Part shown: one piece after another, positions 36,601 to 46,452 of the stretch
Position numbering within the stretch: the stretch's first letter is position 1
How the letters are laid out: every line of letters starts with the position of its first letter
Origin: CAYGUK01 sp964352985
GTDB lineage: Bacteria; Pseudomonadota; Gammaproteobacteria; JAHCLG01
DNA: 64,000 nt
Assembly: GCA_964352985.1 (NCBI GenBank)
Contig: CAYGUK010000001.1
Span: 20,842-84,841, forward strand
Reading direction: 5' to 3'
Position numbers and translations under genes: made by a program
The notes under the pieces: generated by a model
What the model was told of the DNA's origin: nothing
What the model saw: the letters and a program-made list of their open reading frames with translations, nothing else
Database searches by the model: none

Positions 36601-39600
36601 TTTACAAGTGAAGAAAATAAGCTTACTCGATAATTTTTTTGAGTTGGGTGGTAATTCTTTAAAAACGATGCAACTCATTACTCATATCAGAACGCATTTT
36701 AATATTATTTTATCGCCAAAAGTGATCTTTGATCATTCAACGATTTCAAACCTGCTCCACTACATTGAGCAAAATCATGAGAATATTGAAGATGAAATTA
36801 CCTCAATTAAAAGTAATAAGGATCTCACTACTCTAGCACTTTCACTACCACAAGAAAGATTATATTTCTTACAACAACTCGATCCGAAAAATGATTTTTA
36901 TAATGAACCTTTAATTTATCAATTACAGGGCATTCTGGATAAAACAAGACTTGAACAAGCTTTAAATGAAATTATTGCACGCCATGAGATTTTAAGAACG
37001 ACATTTCATCATCAAAACGGCCAAGTCTATCAGGAAATTCATCCTGAACTTAAAATATCCCTCAACTTGATATCACTTAAAAAAGATCTCGATGAAACAA
37101 TAGCAGAAATTATTAGCCAATATTTTAATTTAAATACCTTACCATTGTTAAAAGTAAGTTTAATCAATATCGATGATGAAACGCATGTATTAATTATTAA
37201 CATGCATCATATAATATGCGATGGCTGGTCGATTGATGTTTTATTTAATGAGCTGAATAATTTTTACAGTGTAAACAAAAATCATATACTACCATTATCC
37301 TACCAATATAAAGATTTTGCGCTTTGGCAAAAACAATATATCGCTACACCCTCGTATCAAACCCAATTAAAATATTGGCAAACAAAATTACACGATTCAC
37401 CAACTTTACTTCAATTACCGGCTGATAAACCACGCCCAGCAACCTTGTCTTATCGAGGTGAATTGTTATATTTTAAAGTTGAAGATGCGCTTTATCAGGA
37501 ATTACAAAATAAAGTCAGCATAAAACAATCGACGTTGTTTTCTGTTTTACTCAGCGTTTTTTATGTTTTAATTTATCGCTATACGCAACAAACCGATATT
37601 CTAGTCGGAACATTTGTTGCTAATCGCACGCTAAGTGAAATCGAAAATTTAATTGGTTTTTTTGTTAACACCTTAGTGCTAAGAGTTAATATCGATAAAA
37701 ATCAAAATTTTGATGATTTACTGACGCTTGTTCAAAACACCATGTTTGAAGCGCTTGCCCATCAAAATCTACCATTTGAAAAATTAATTGAAACCATTCA
37801 TCCAGAACGAAGTCTCGATGCAAACCCTATTATTCAAGTTTGTTTCGCACTAGAAAATGTTGCCAATACCGATTTACGTTTAGGCGATATTCACAGCGAA
37901 CCTTATCGAAATCCACAAAAAGTAGCAAAATTTGATTTAACCCTCACCTTTAAAGAAACTGCAGAAGGTTTGGAAGGCGTAATTGAATATAGCACTGATT
38001 TATTCCATCACGATAGAATGGTGCGTTTCAAAGATCATTATATTAATTTATTGCAACAGTTAATCACAAACTCTCAGCAATCGATTTCGTTTCTCCCCTA
38101 TTTAACACAACAAGAATCGACGGCGTATAAAAAGTGGAATCAACAACAAAAAACTTATCCTACAGAAAACACAATCGTAGAATTATTTAATCAACAAGTC
38201 GCAAAAACCCCCAATAAACTTGCGCTTGAATATTATGATATCCACTTAACTTATAAAGAGTTACAAACTTTCATTCAGGGCGTGAGTTCGCATTTAACGT
38301 CACTCAATGTAAAAGCAGAACAACTAATCACGATTAGTTTACCACGTTCACATTTTATGATTGCAGCACTCAATGGTGTGCTGCAAGCAGGCTGCGCTTA
38401 TTTACCTATTGATCCGAGTTTACCTGTTGAACGCATCAAAGATATTCTTGAAGATAGTCAATCAAATATTGTTATCACGACTAAACAATTATTTTCTCAA
38501 TACGAAAATATTGATCCACAATTAACTTTGTTGAATATTGAAGAAATTGTTAATACTACTTTTATCGAACCTAATATTCCACAACATCCCAATCATTTGG
38601 CTTATATTATTTATACCTCAGGTTCAACAGGCAAACCGAAGGGTGTGTTAGTTGAACACCAAAGCGCGTTAAATACGATATTTGCCACAATTGACGTAAT
38701 GGATTTTAATTCACAATCTCGCGTATTACAGTTTAGTTCTATCAGTTTTGATGTTTCTGTTAGTGATATTTTTGCAAGCTTATTAACCGGCGCAACATTA
38801 GTGATGACCGATCGCGAAGATACCTTACCCGGTGAATATTTAGCAAACTCAATTAAACGATTTAACATTACCCATGGTATTTTTCCGCCTGTCGCATTAG
38901 CAAATACTGATGTTGAAGGTATCACAACTTTACGTGCGGTAATGACTGCCGGGGATGTTTGCACCCAAGAAATTGTGAATAAATGGCAACCTATCTGTCG
39001 CTTTTTCAATGGCTATGGTCCAACAGAAATTAGTATTTATGCGACATTTGCCGAAATTACATCAACCAAAGAAACCATCACTATTGGTAAACCATTAAAT
39101 AACACCAGCGCTTATATTCTTGATCAACATCAACAATTTTTACCGTTTGGTGTTTCAGGTGAATTATATGTCGGTGGTAAAGGTGTGACGCGCGGATATT
39201 TAAATCGCGACAATTTAACAAAATTACGTTTCATCAATAATCCCTTCAAAGAAAATGATCGATTATACCGCACCGGTGATTTAGCCTTTTGGGATATAAA
39301 CGGCAATATCAATTTCATCGGTCGTATCGATAATCAAATTAAACTTCGTGGTTATCGTATTGAATTAGGTGAAATTGAAAAACTTATTTTAGAAGAAGAA
39401 ACGATAGAACAAGCCATTGTCATCAAACGTGAAGATGAACCTAATTACCCTTATCTTGCAGCTTATATTATTGCGTCAACTCAACTTGATATAGAAAATC
39501 TCCGAGCAGCACTCTTAAAAAAATTACCCAATTACATGGTACCCTCGACATTTACGCAGCTCGAAAAATACATTCTTAATACCAGTGGCAAAGTTGATAA

Positions 39601-42600
39601 AAGTAAATTACCCAAACCAGAAAAAACCATAACAGAAAACCAAGTTTTTATTGCCCCCACTTCTGAAGTTGAAATAAAACTTGCTGAAATTTGGTCATCA
39701 CAATTAAATATCATCAAAGTGGGTGTAGAAGATAATTTCTTCATGTTAGGCGGACATTCATTACTTGCGACTAAATTGATTTCAAAAATTAATCAGACGT
39801 TTAAAAGTAATATCACTATTAAGTCATTGTTTGATAATCCTACTATAAAAGCATTAGCAAACATGATAGAAAATTCAAATCAAGATAAAGAAATAGCTCA
39901 AATCCATCATCATGGTATCACGAAATTTAATCAAAGTTATCAACAACAACAGTTGTGGTTATTAGATCAAATTAACGAAGATAAAGCCTTATATAACATG
40001 CCGTCCGCGTTAGAAATTAAAGGTCCTATCATTCTACAAAAACTAGAAGCCAGTTTACACGCATTGATGGCTAGACACCCTTCATTAAGAACACGATTTA
40101 ATGCTGAAAATCTCATTCCTATCCAACAAATTATAGATAAAAGCGAATTACATTTAACGACGGTTGAAACAGACTTAGCGTCATTAAAAGCATTAATTCA
40201 AGCTGAAATTCATTCGCCATTTGATTTTACCAACGATTGTTTATTTCGCGTAACATTGTTTAAATTAACTGATTCTCACTTTATATTATTATTTAATTTA
40301 CCGCATATCATTTCAGATGGTTGGTCACAAGCGATTATGCTCAGAGATTTTCTCGATCTCTACGCCGACAAAACATTACCTAACATTCAATTTGACTATA
40401 TAGACTATACCATTTGGCAACAGCAACAATTATCACAAGTTCGTTTACAACCTCAAATTGAATACTGGCAATCGAATCTGCAAAATAATGAGGATGTATT
40501 AACACTGCCCTACGATAATCCCAAAACGAATAAAACAAAATATCAAGGTCAAACCCATTATTTTATCATCGATGAACAAACAACGTCGCAGTTAAAAACG
40601 CTCGCAAAAGAACAACAATGCACCTTATTTGCGTTAACTTATACGCTTTTCACAATTCTAATGCATAAATATTCTGGTTTATCTGATTTTCTTATTGGAA
40701 CACCTCTTGCGTCACGTAAACAAATCGAATTACAAACGATTATCGGTTACTTTGTTAACGTCGTCGTGTTAAAAACAAAAATCGATGATAAAGCAACATT
40801 ACAACAATTATTACAACAACAAAAAAATAATCTGTATCTCGCTTTTGAAAATGGCGATGTTCCATTCGAAAAATTAGTCGAAATTGTTCAGCCCGAAAGA
40901 GATACCAACAATAATCCTTTATTCCAAGTCATGTTTGCTTATCAAGAAAATGAAGATATTAATCACACTTTAGATAATACCTATTTTCAACAATATCCAC
41001 TCGCATTAGACTTAGCAAAATTTGATTTAACTTTTACAGCAATCAATAACGAAACGCATCTTCGTTGCGAAATTGAATATAATAGTGATTTATATCAGCA
41101 ATCGACTATCGAATTACTACAATATCATTTTATAACGCTGACAAATTATTTACTAAAAAATTCTCAACAAACCATTTCACAAGCGTCATTAATGGATGAT
41201 AATGAATTCCATAAAGTCATGCATGATTGGAATAATACCAAAGAAGAATTCCCATCAGAAAACTTACAAGCAAGATTAGAATTTTTTGCAAAGACTACGC
41301 CAGATAATATTGCGATAATTTATGAAGATAAGCATTTAACTTATGACGAGTTTAATCAATTAGTCAATCATTATGCGAAAGCCATTAAGCATGCCTTACC
41401 TGAAAATACGACTTCTCGCATTATTTCAGTTTTTCTGCCACGCTCAGAATATTTGTTAGCGGCATTATATGCAATTATAAAATTAAATTATGCCTTTATT
41501 GCACTTGATGCAAAATATCCTAGCCAACGCGTTGATGATATTTTAGAAGATAGCGGATCTTGTTTAATCATCACAGATGAAAAACATCAGTCTGGTTTTC
41601 TTTATCGATTACCTCAATTAACAATCGAACAAATAAATCAAATACCTTTTACAGATTTAACTAATCCACCCAATATTACGAAAGCTAAAGATTTAGCCTA
41701 TTTAATTTATACTTCTGGCACAACAGGCAAACCGAAAGGGATCACTATTTCCCATGAAGCCATGCTTAATCATAAATACTGGTATCTGCAAGATATTAAA
41801 CTTCAGCCAGATGATACATTTGTTTTAAATGGTTCAATCTCATTTGATGGTAGTCACACGCCTTGTTTCGCGTCAATCTTAGCAGGCAGCAAACTTGTCA
41901 TCGCAAATGAAAATATTGTTGAAAATTTTGAACGCTTGCTCGATTTATTAATTAAACATCAAGTGACTATAATTGATACCGTACCATCATTGATTCAAAC
42001 ATTAATTTTATTCGATCAATTTTCAAATTATCATAGTTTACGCCATTTAGTTTTTGGTGGTGAAGCACTTCCGCTTAATTTAGTCACTGAATTACAAAAA
42101 ATCTCAAAAGCTAAAATCCATAATCATTACGGACCATCAGAAACAACCGTAGAAGTAACTTGTCATATTCCTTCACCACATCAACAAAATCCTAATATCC
42201 CAATTGGTCAAGCTATTGCGAATACTGAAATTTATATTTTAAATAAAGAACAACAATTACAACCTATAGGCATTGCCGGTGAAATATATATCGGTGGCGT
42301 CTGTCTCGCAAATGGTTATTATCGAAATGAAACATTAACTGACAAAGCATTTGTGACTGTCACGCTCGATAAACAAACAAAACGCTTATATAAAACAGGT
42401 GATTTAGGTCGAAGACTTTGTAATGGCGATATCGAATTTTTAGGTCGCATTGATAATCAAATAAAATTAAGAGGCTTTAGAATTGAAATTGGCGAAATTG
42501 AAGCAAAACTTGTCGCCCATCCTAAAATAAAGCAAGCCGTAGTAACAGTCGTCGGTGATAAAACGAAATTTCTGGCGAGTTATTTTACGCTCCACGCGCC

Positions 42601-44128
42601 TTGCAACATTGCTGAAATTAAAACCTATCTAGAACAGCAATTACCGCATTACATGGTTCCCTCAACATTTGACATTATTGACGAAATTCCCATTAGTTCG
42701 ACTGGAAAAATTGATAATAAAAAACTACCCCCGCCCACACAACAACAGGAAGAAATCATCATGGCAACCACCACCATAGAACGAGAGATTTCTCATCTAT
42801 TCGCAAAACTGCTTAACCTAGACACAGTGAGTATCAATCATAGTTTTTTTGAAATGGGTGGTAACTCTTTACTCGCAACACAATTAATTTTAATTATTAA
42901 AAAGCAATACGATATTAAACTACCGATAAAATTAATCTTCCAACAACCCACCGTTAAAGCGATTGCAAACTATATTGAAACCAATGAAATTGTCACCACT
43001 TTAGATGATAAAATTTTGCAAGATACAAAACTAAATGAAACTATCAAGCCATGTGAAAAAAATTCACCGAATATGTTTGATCCCAAAGCAATCCTTTTAA
43101 CTGGTGCCACAGGATTTCTTGGTGCCTTTTTAGTAAATGATTTATTAATTCATACTGAAGCGACGATTTATTGTTTAGTGCGAGCCAATAATCTTCAACA
43201 AGCTGAAAGTCGATTATTATCTAATTTAAAACAATATCAATTACCCTATCATTCGCTACCAAAACGAATAAAAGTCTTAGTCGGTGATTTAAGTCAGGAA
43301 AAACTTGGTTTAAGCAGTGATACTTTAAATGAATTAAGTGAAGTCATCGATAGCATTTATCATAATGGTGCGTATGTTCACTCAACACTTCCCTATCAAC
43401 AGTTATATACGAGCAATGTTCAAAGTACGCTGGAATTAATTAAATTCGCCTGCCATAAACAAAACAAAGCCATTCATTATGTTTCAACCATTTCTGCGGT
43501 ATGTGATTTTGCTGATAATGGTGACTTATTAGAAACACCGGCACCCAATTACCCACATCAATTAGAAAATGGGTATCCCTTAACAAAATGGGTAAGTGAA
43601 AGACTGATAAATCAAATTGGTCAACGTGGATTACCGATTACAATATATCGTCCCGGCACAATCTTAGGTCATTCATTAACTGGGGCTGCGAATAAAAATG
43701 ACTCGTTAACTTATTTAGTCAATGCTTGTTTGCAAATGAAAAAAGCACCCGATTGGCAAGATGAAATGCCGATGTCGTGTGTCGATTATGTCAGTTCTGC
43801 GATTATCCATTTAAGTTTAAATAAAGAAGCCATGGGCCAAACCTTCCATTTAAATTCTGAGCAAGTGGTGACATGGCTTGATTATATTTCTTTTTATCAA
43901 CAAGCTGGTTTAGACATTGAAATTCAGCAAGCTAAAGATTGGCAACAACATTTGGTTGAAACCATTAATCCCGCTAACCCCTTATATAAACAATTATCGA
44001 TGTATTTGCATGAAGAAAATTCAGAAGCAAGCCCGCATCATCATAATAAAAAAACGATTCATCATTTAACGCAACTTGGGCTTCCTCAAGTTTTAATTAA
44101 TCAGGCGTTAATTAAAAAATATTTGTGA
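33620..44128 (+). CDS. Trimodular non-ribosomal peptide synthetase with terminal thioester reductase (C-A-T-C-A-T-C-A-T-R)
   Basis: A 3502-residue enzyme with the RBS AGAGGG before ATG 33620. Domain order by motif (approximate residues): C1 20-450; A1 475-970 (YTSGSTGKPKG near 620, YGPTEA); T1 near 1008 (FFELGGNSLKT); C2 1070-1500 with intact HHIICDG near 1196; A2 1520-2010 (YTSGSTGKPKG near 1667); T2 near 2040 (FMLGGHSLLAT); C3 2100-2530 with PHIISDG near 2229; A3 2550-3040 (YTSGTTGKPKG near 2695); T3 near 3078 (FEMGGNSLLAT); R 3155-3502 (LLTGATGFLGAFL near 3160; NGYPLTKWVSE gives the Tyr-x3-Lys pair). No epimerase or thioesterase is present. The reductase predicts release of a tripeptide as aldehyde or alcohol. 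C1 has YHPIIVGG in place of HHxxxDG, keeping one His but losing the Asp. Product unknown. No phosphopantetheinyl transferase is in the window. Confidence 0.95.
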   Translation: MTVKILDSNKLIANNNNQQHTTYPLTHLQKDFIFSSNYADPSHRFINQFIFHLNENVNSDYLIKAIQKVSERHEILRSAIIGDNQQSAKLCIYNNVAIPFKEINLEHLILEDATKQCDEIIAKEMTQEFDIHQAPLTRFTLIKCSENKYQLVWSYHPIIVGGNAINIVINEIFSIYDAYCNNKDVQLLPSGSYQRHIDHFIHFDHARAITHWRQLLLGFKEPNSIILPKPTLTNKKVSHEKLLFNIPLPLITKIKDIAEQYNLTVNAILQAAWGLLISYYTNENDIVFGAKRAYPKSYIENMVGYFVNTLPIRMNVSSDQNILNLVENLRQQHVELRKYISTSLTQIRDCTDIPETMPLFETVFDYRPHSFHEELTQSENNWQSRYCETDIFTNYPLLIQIHGEANHLQGRLYYSTQKFSQEYATRFIKHFTNILTAMTEDIHQQVETINPLTNQEVKLILQEWNNTTIDYNQTHIIELIQQQAKTSPNATAIIENNYAIDYQTFLKSIQHYANAILNSLTSSSSEQPIAICLPKNKEFIYSLFAAIYLGYAYVPIDPSYPKERIDYIIENCNPSLIITNSKFKAHFAEHQYLDIDNLDKNIIKNNIEPQLNFDRLAYIIYTSGSTGKPKGVAITQNSLHNCLNWLTHQYQFKNEIGILKSSISFDASVWEIFTPLFSQGTLVIADDDSSKNALEIINLFIQHKVTISLIVPSLLRIFLEIDEFENTTSLKHVFVGAESISQKTIDKFHQSHYAKLHNLYGPTEATIFTTAYDFNRKDEKNIIPMGKPIANTQVYVLNQNKHLLPIGVTGELYIAGTPLAREYYNNPSLTETTFTKLTLPDNQYKTIYKTGDLVRWLEDGNLEFINRKDMQIKLHGFRIEIAEIESIFLKHPAIDAVVIQFVNDNNENPFLAAFIVTNLSLTILDIRNYLKSSLPYYMIPQAIQIIKEIPLTANGKINYKALPKPNLHSQNTQQAYLAPRTHNEKLLCEIFSYILQVKKISLLDNFFELGGNSLKTMQLITHIRTHFNIILSPKVIFDHSTISNLLHYIEQNHENIEDEITSIKSNKDLTTLALSLPQERLYFLQQLDPKNDFYNEPLIYQLQGILDKTRLEQALNEIIARHEILRTTFHHQNGQVYQEIHPELKISLNLISLKKDLDETIAEIISQYFNLNTLPLLKVSLINIDDETHVLIINMHHIICDGWSIDVLFNELNNFYSVNKNHILPLSYQYKDFALWQKQYIATPSYQTQLKYWQTKLHDSPTLLQLPADKPRPATLSYRGELLYFKVEDALYQELQNKVSIKQSTLFSVLLSVFYVLIYRYTQQTDILVGTFVANRTLSEIENLIGFFVNTLVLRVNIDKNQNFDDLLTLVQNTMFEALAHQNLPFEKLIETIHPERSLDANPIIQVCFALENVANTDLRLGDIHSEPYRNPQKVAKFDLTLTFKETAEGLEGVIEYSTDLFHHDRMVRFKDHYINLLQQLITNSQQSISFLPYLTQQESTAYKKWNQQQKTYPTENTIVELFNQQVAKTPNKLALEYYDIHLTYKELQTFIQGVSSHLTSLNVKAEQLITISLPRSHFMIAALNGVLQAGCAYLPIDPSLPVERIKDILEDSQSNIVITTKQLFSQYENIDPQLTLLNIEEIVNTTFIEPNIPQHPNHLAYIIYTSGSTGKPKGVLVEHQSALNTIFATIDVMDFNSQSRVLQFSSISFDVSVSDIFASLLTGATLVMTDREDTLPGEYLANSIKRFNITHGIFPPVALANTDVEGITTLRAVMTAGDVCTQEIVNKWQPICRFFNGYGPTEISIYATFAEITSTKETITIGKPLNNTSAYILDQHQQFLPFGVSGELYVGGKGVTRGYLNRDNLTKLRFINNPFKENDRLYRTGDLAFWDINGNINFIGRIDNQIKLRGYRIELGEIEKLILEEETIEQAIVIKREDEPNYPYLAAYIIASTQLDIENLRAALLKKLPNYMVPSTFTQLEKYILNTSGKVDKSKLPKPEKTITENQVFIAPTSEVEIKLAEIWSSQLNIIKVGVEDNFFMLGGHSLLATKLISKINQTFKSNITIKSLFDNPTIKALANMIENSNQDKEIAQIHHHGITKFNQSYQQQQLWLLDQINEDKALYNMPSALEIKGPIILQKLEASLHALMARHPSLRTRFNAENLIPIQQIIDKSELHLTTVETDLASLKALIQAEIHSPFDFTNDCLFRVTLFKLTDSHFILLFNLPHIISDGWSQAIMLRDFLDLYADKTLPNIQFDYIDYTIWQQQQLSQVRLQPQIEYWQSNLQNNEDVLTLPYDNPKTNKTKYQGQTHYFIIDEQTTSQLKTLAKEQQCTLFALTYTLFTILMHKYSGLSDFLIGTPLASRKQIELQTIIGYFVNVVVLKTKIDDKATLQQLLQQQKNNLYLAFENGDVPFEKLVEIVQPERDTNNNPLFQVMFAYQENEDINHTLDNTYFQQYPLALDLAKFDLTFTAINNETHLRCEIEYNSDLYQQSTIELLQYHFITLTNYLLKNSQQTISQASLMDDNEFHKVMHDWNNTKEEFPSENLQARLEFFAKTTPDNIAIIYEDKHLTYDEFNQLVNHYAKAIKHALPENTTSRIISVFLPRSEYLLAALYAIIKLNYAFIALDAKYPSQRVDDILEDSGSCLIITDEKHQSGFLYRLPQLTIEQINQIPFTDLTNPPNITKAKDLAYLIYTSGTTGKPKGITISHEAMLNHKYWYLQDIKLQPDDTFVLNGSISFDGSHTPCFASILAGSKLVIANENIVENFERLLDLLIKHQVTIIDTVPSLIQTLILFDQFSNYHSLRHLVFGGEALPLNLVTELQKISKAKIHNHYGPSETTVEVTCHIPSPHQQNPNIPIGQAIANTEIYILNKEQQLQPIGIAGEIYIGGVCLANGYYRNETLTDKAFVTVTLDKQTKRLYKTGDLGRRLCNGDIEFLGRIDNQIKLRGFRIEIGEIEAKLVAHPKIKQAVVTVVGDKTKFLASYFTLHAPCNIAEIKTYLEQQLPHYMVPSTFDIIDEIPISSTGKIDNKKLPPPTQQQEEIIMATTTIEREISHLFAKLLNLDTVSINHSFFEMGGNSLLATQLILIIKKQYDIKLPIKLIFQQPTVKAIANYIETNEIVTTLDDKILQDTKLNETIKPCEKNSPNMFDPKAILLTGATGFLGAFLVNDLLIHTEATIYCLVRANNLQQAESRLLSNLKQYQLPYHSLPKRIKVLVGDLSQEKLGLSSDTLNELSEVIDSIYHNGAYVHSTLPYQQLYTSNVQSTLELIKFACHKQNKAIHYVSTISAVCDFADNGDLLETPAPNYPHQLENGYPLTKWVSERLINQIGQRGLPITIYRPGTILGHSLTGAANKNDSLTYLVNACLQMKKAPDWQDEMPMSCVDYVSSAIIHLSLNKEAMGQTFHLNSEQVVTWLDYISFYQQAGLDIEIQQAKDWQQHLVETINPANPLYKQLSMYLHEENSEASPHHHNKKTIHHLTQLGLPQVLINQALIKKYL

Positions 44129-44180
44129 TTTATGCCAAAAAGCATGAAAGCAAATTTAATAAGATAAACTAATGAGCCAA

Positions 44181-44211
44181 ATAACAAATACTGATTTAAA
44201 GTATTTGTTAT
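44181..44211 (+). terminator. AT-rich hairpin after the NRPS
   Basis: ATAACAAATACT pairs perfectly with AGTATTTGTTAT (12 bp, seven-base loop), 52 bases after the NRPS stop. The stem is AT-rich and no clear T-run follows, so termination efficiency is doubtful. Confidence 0.4.
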
Positions 44212-44293
44212 ATATCCCTTAATTGTGACATTACAAACAAGAGAAAATAATATATCATATTATCATAAATCAAATAATTAAAGCGCTTAACAA

Positions 44294-44809
44294 ATGGCTG
44301 CAGTAATAGAAGAAATAAGAATTGAATTATCCAGGCTGAGAAACATTGTAAAAGATGGTTCAGGTGATTCACCTGAGTATGAGTTAAGTTTCAACCGATT
44401 ATTAAGCTTATGTTTACAGCAAAATAATTTTTCTTTTTTTGATGACAATATTTTATCAAATGAAGACTCCATAAAAATATTTGAATCCTTTGTAAAACCA
44501 TGGCTCGATACAGATGATATAACATTTACTGATTTGACCTCCCTAAATTTACTCAAATTAAAGCGTTCGATACTATTTTTGGCTTGGGCATTAAAATCAA
44601 ACTTTCTTAATGAAGAGATTATTTCTGATGAAGATTATGAGAGTAAAGATCTTTGGATATTAGTAAACAAAACAGAATTCCATAAAATTTATGGAAAAAT
44701 TTGTTATTTAACCACTGATTGTTCCAGATTATATTCAGAATTTGTAGCAGATTTAGAAACGCATCAAGAACAAGATGAATCAGAGGATGAGCTTAGATTA
44801 AGAGGATAA
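44294..44809 (+). CDS. Hypothetical acidic protein downstream of the NRPS
   Basis: A 171-residue soluble, strongly acidic protein, predicted all-helical, with a Glu/Asp-rich C-terminus (EQDESEDELRLRG). It has no signal peptide, membrane helix or catalytic motif that I can recognise. Leu/Ser-rich helices (SLNLLKLKRSILFLAWALKSNF) could pack into a small helical bundle. It lies between the NRPS and a MATE exporter, but the NRPS-side gap of 165 bases contains a hairpin, so membership in the same operon is uncertain. Function unknown. Confidence 0.6.
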   Translation: MAAVIEEIRIELSRLRNIVKDGSGDSPEYELSFNRLLSLCLQQNNFSFFDDNILSNEDSIKIFESFVKPWLDTDDITFTDLTSLNLLKLKRSILFLAWALKSNFLNEEIISDEDYESKDLWILVNKTEFHKIYGKICYLTTDCSRLYSEFVADLETHQEQDESEDELRLRG

Positions 44810-44908
44810 AACGATTGTTTTATCCGCATTTCCCAACCAGATACAATTTAATCTTTAATACACTATTGATTAGTAGCTTAAAACAATACTGCCCATTATA
44901 ATCTCCCA

Positions 44909-46252
44909 ATGGCAAATTCATTTCATGCAAATTTAATTTACGGCGATGTTAATCGAACCTTAATTAAACTCACGCTGCCCATGGCGTGGGGTATCCTCAT
45001 GGTCATGACTTATCAATTAGCCTCAACTTTTTTTGTTGCAAAGCTTGGTACTAAAGCCTTGGCAGCATTTAGTTTTACATTTCCAGTTTCAATGATGATC
45101 ATCAATATCGCCATTGGTTTAGGGATTGGCGCATCCTCCGTGATTGCCAGAGCCATTGGTAGTAAAGCACATACTCGCGTAAAAATTTTAGCGACAAATT
45201 CATTACTGCTAACCATTGTGATTGTTTTAATTTTAACAGCACTGGGTTTACTCACCATTAAGCCTGTTTTTAAATTACTTGGCGCACCGAATAATTTAAT
45301 GCCGATGATCACACCATTTATGGAAATTTGGTATCTCGGCATGATCACGCTGGTTCTCTCAATGGTCGCCAATGGCGTCATGCGCGGTAGTGGCGATACT
45401 TTAACACCGAGTATTTGCAGCACCATTGGATCAATATTAAATATAATTTTCGACCCCATTCTAATTTTTGGTTGGGGAATCATTCCACGATTTGGTTTAA
45501 ATGGCGCGGCGCTTGCCGCCATTTCTGCGCGTTTAATCGGGCTTATCATTAGCCTTATTGTCATGTATCGAAAAAAATTACTATTACTCAGTAAAACCAC
45601 TTTTATTACGACGTATAAAGCTTGGCAAAAAATATTGCATATTGGTTTTCCCGCCATTGCTGCGAATATGATTATTCCACTTTCAGCAGGCGTGATTACT
45701 TTTTTAATTTCTCGTTATGGTGATATTGCTGTGGCGGCTTACGGAATTGCTACACGCATCGAATCTTTTGCTTTAGTGTTACTCTATGCGTTATCCGGTA
45801 GTATTGGACCTTTTGTCGGTCAAAACTACATGGCTAAAAAAATTAATCGTGTAATAAAAGCCACTAAACTGTGTTTCAAGTTTAGTCTTTTATGGGGCAT
45901 TATTATCACGATACTTCTCATCATTTTTGCTAAACCGTTAATTTCATTTTTCGATAAAAGCCCAACGATTATTTCCATCGCTTCCATTTATTTATTTTTT
46001 GTTCCCATTAGTTACGGATTACAAGGCATTCTCATGGTGAGTATTGGTATTTTTAATGCGCTAGGAAAACCAAAACCGTCATTATTGTTATCGGTCGCTC
46101 GAATATTTATTCTTTATCTCCCTCTAGCCTTTATCGGCCGACATTATTTTGCATTAGAAGGAATATTTTTTGCGGCATGCCTCACTAATTTTGTCATAGG
46201 CTTTTGGGCATTCCTATGGAATCGTCGGATGTTAAAAAAATTAGCGGCTTAA
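44909..46252 (+). CDS. MATE-family exporter, possibly for the NRPS product
   Basis: A 447-residue inner-membrane protein with 12 hydrophobic segments in two similar halves. IKLTLPMAWGILMVMTYQLASTFFVAKLGTKALAAFSFTFP is a MATE N-terminus, and VIARAIGSKAH, GVMRGSGDTLTPSI and NIIFDPILIFG are typical MATE loop motifs. It differs clearly from the MATE protein at 1.1-2.5 kb and looks like the DinF/VmrA side of the family. Lying 780 bases past the NRPS on the same strand, it is a natural candidate to export or give self-protection against the peptide product; that is inference from position only. Confidence 0.87.
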   Translation: MANSFHANLIYGDVNRTLIKLTLPMAWGILMVMTYQLASTFFVAKLGTKALAAFSFTFPVSMMIINIAIGLGIGASSVIARAIGSKAHTRVKILATNSLLLTIVIVLILTALGLLTIKPVFKLLGAPNNLMPMITPFMEIWYLGMITLVLSMVANGVMRGSGDTLTPSICSTIGSILNIIFDPILIFGWGIIPRFGLNGAALAAISARLIGLIISLIVMYRKKLLLLSKTTFITTYKAWQKILHIGFPAIAANMIIPLSAGVITFLISRYGDIAVAAYGIATRIESFALVLLYALSGSIGPFVGQNYMAKKINRVIKATKLCFKFSLLWGIIITILLIIFAKPLISFFDKSPTIISIASIYLFFVPISYGLQGILMVSIGIFNALGKPKPSLLLSVARIFILYLPLAFIGRHYFALEGIFFAACLTNFVIGFWAFLWNRRMLKKLAA

Positions 46253-46452
46253 CTTGTTGATATAAAAAAATGATGACGATAAAGCCTGCTATTTTCACCT
46301 TAATATTGATTCACAATATTTATTACCATACTATCGATTTGCATATTTTGTCAGATTGAATTTCATCCACAATGCGGATTAAACCCTTCCGTCATGAAAG
46401 CCACAATGTTAATATTGCTGCCCCGATAAACGGCAATTGATAATGGGTTATT

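Noticed and set aside
35470..41740. Long DNA repeats among the three NRPS modules
   Set aside because: Similarity is confined to short shared core motifs of the A, C and T domains and reflects protein homology, not recent DNA duplication.
33620..46252. Phosphopantetheinyl transferase encoded with the NRPS
   Set aside because: No Sfp- or AcpS-type motif was found in the neighbouring genes; the carrier domains must be activated by an enzyme encoded elsewhere.
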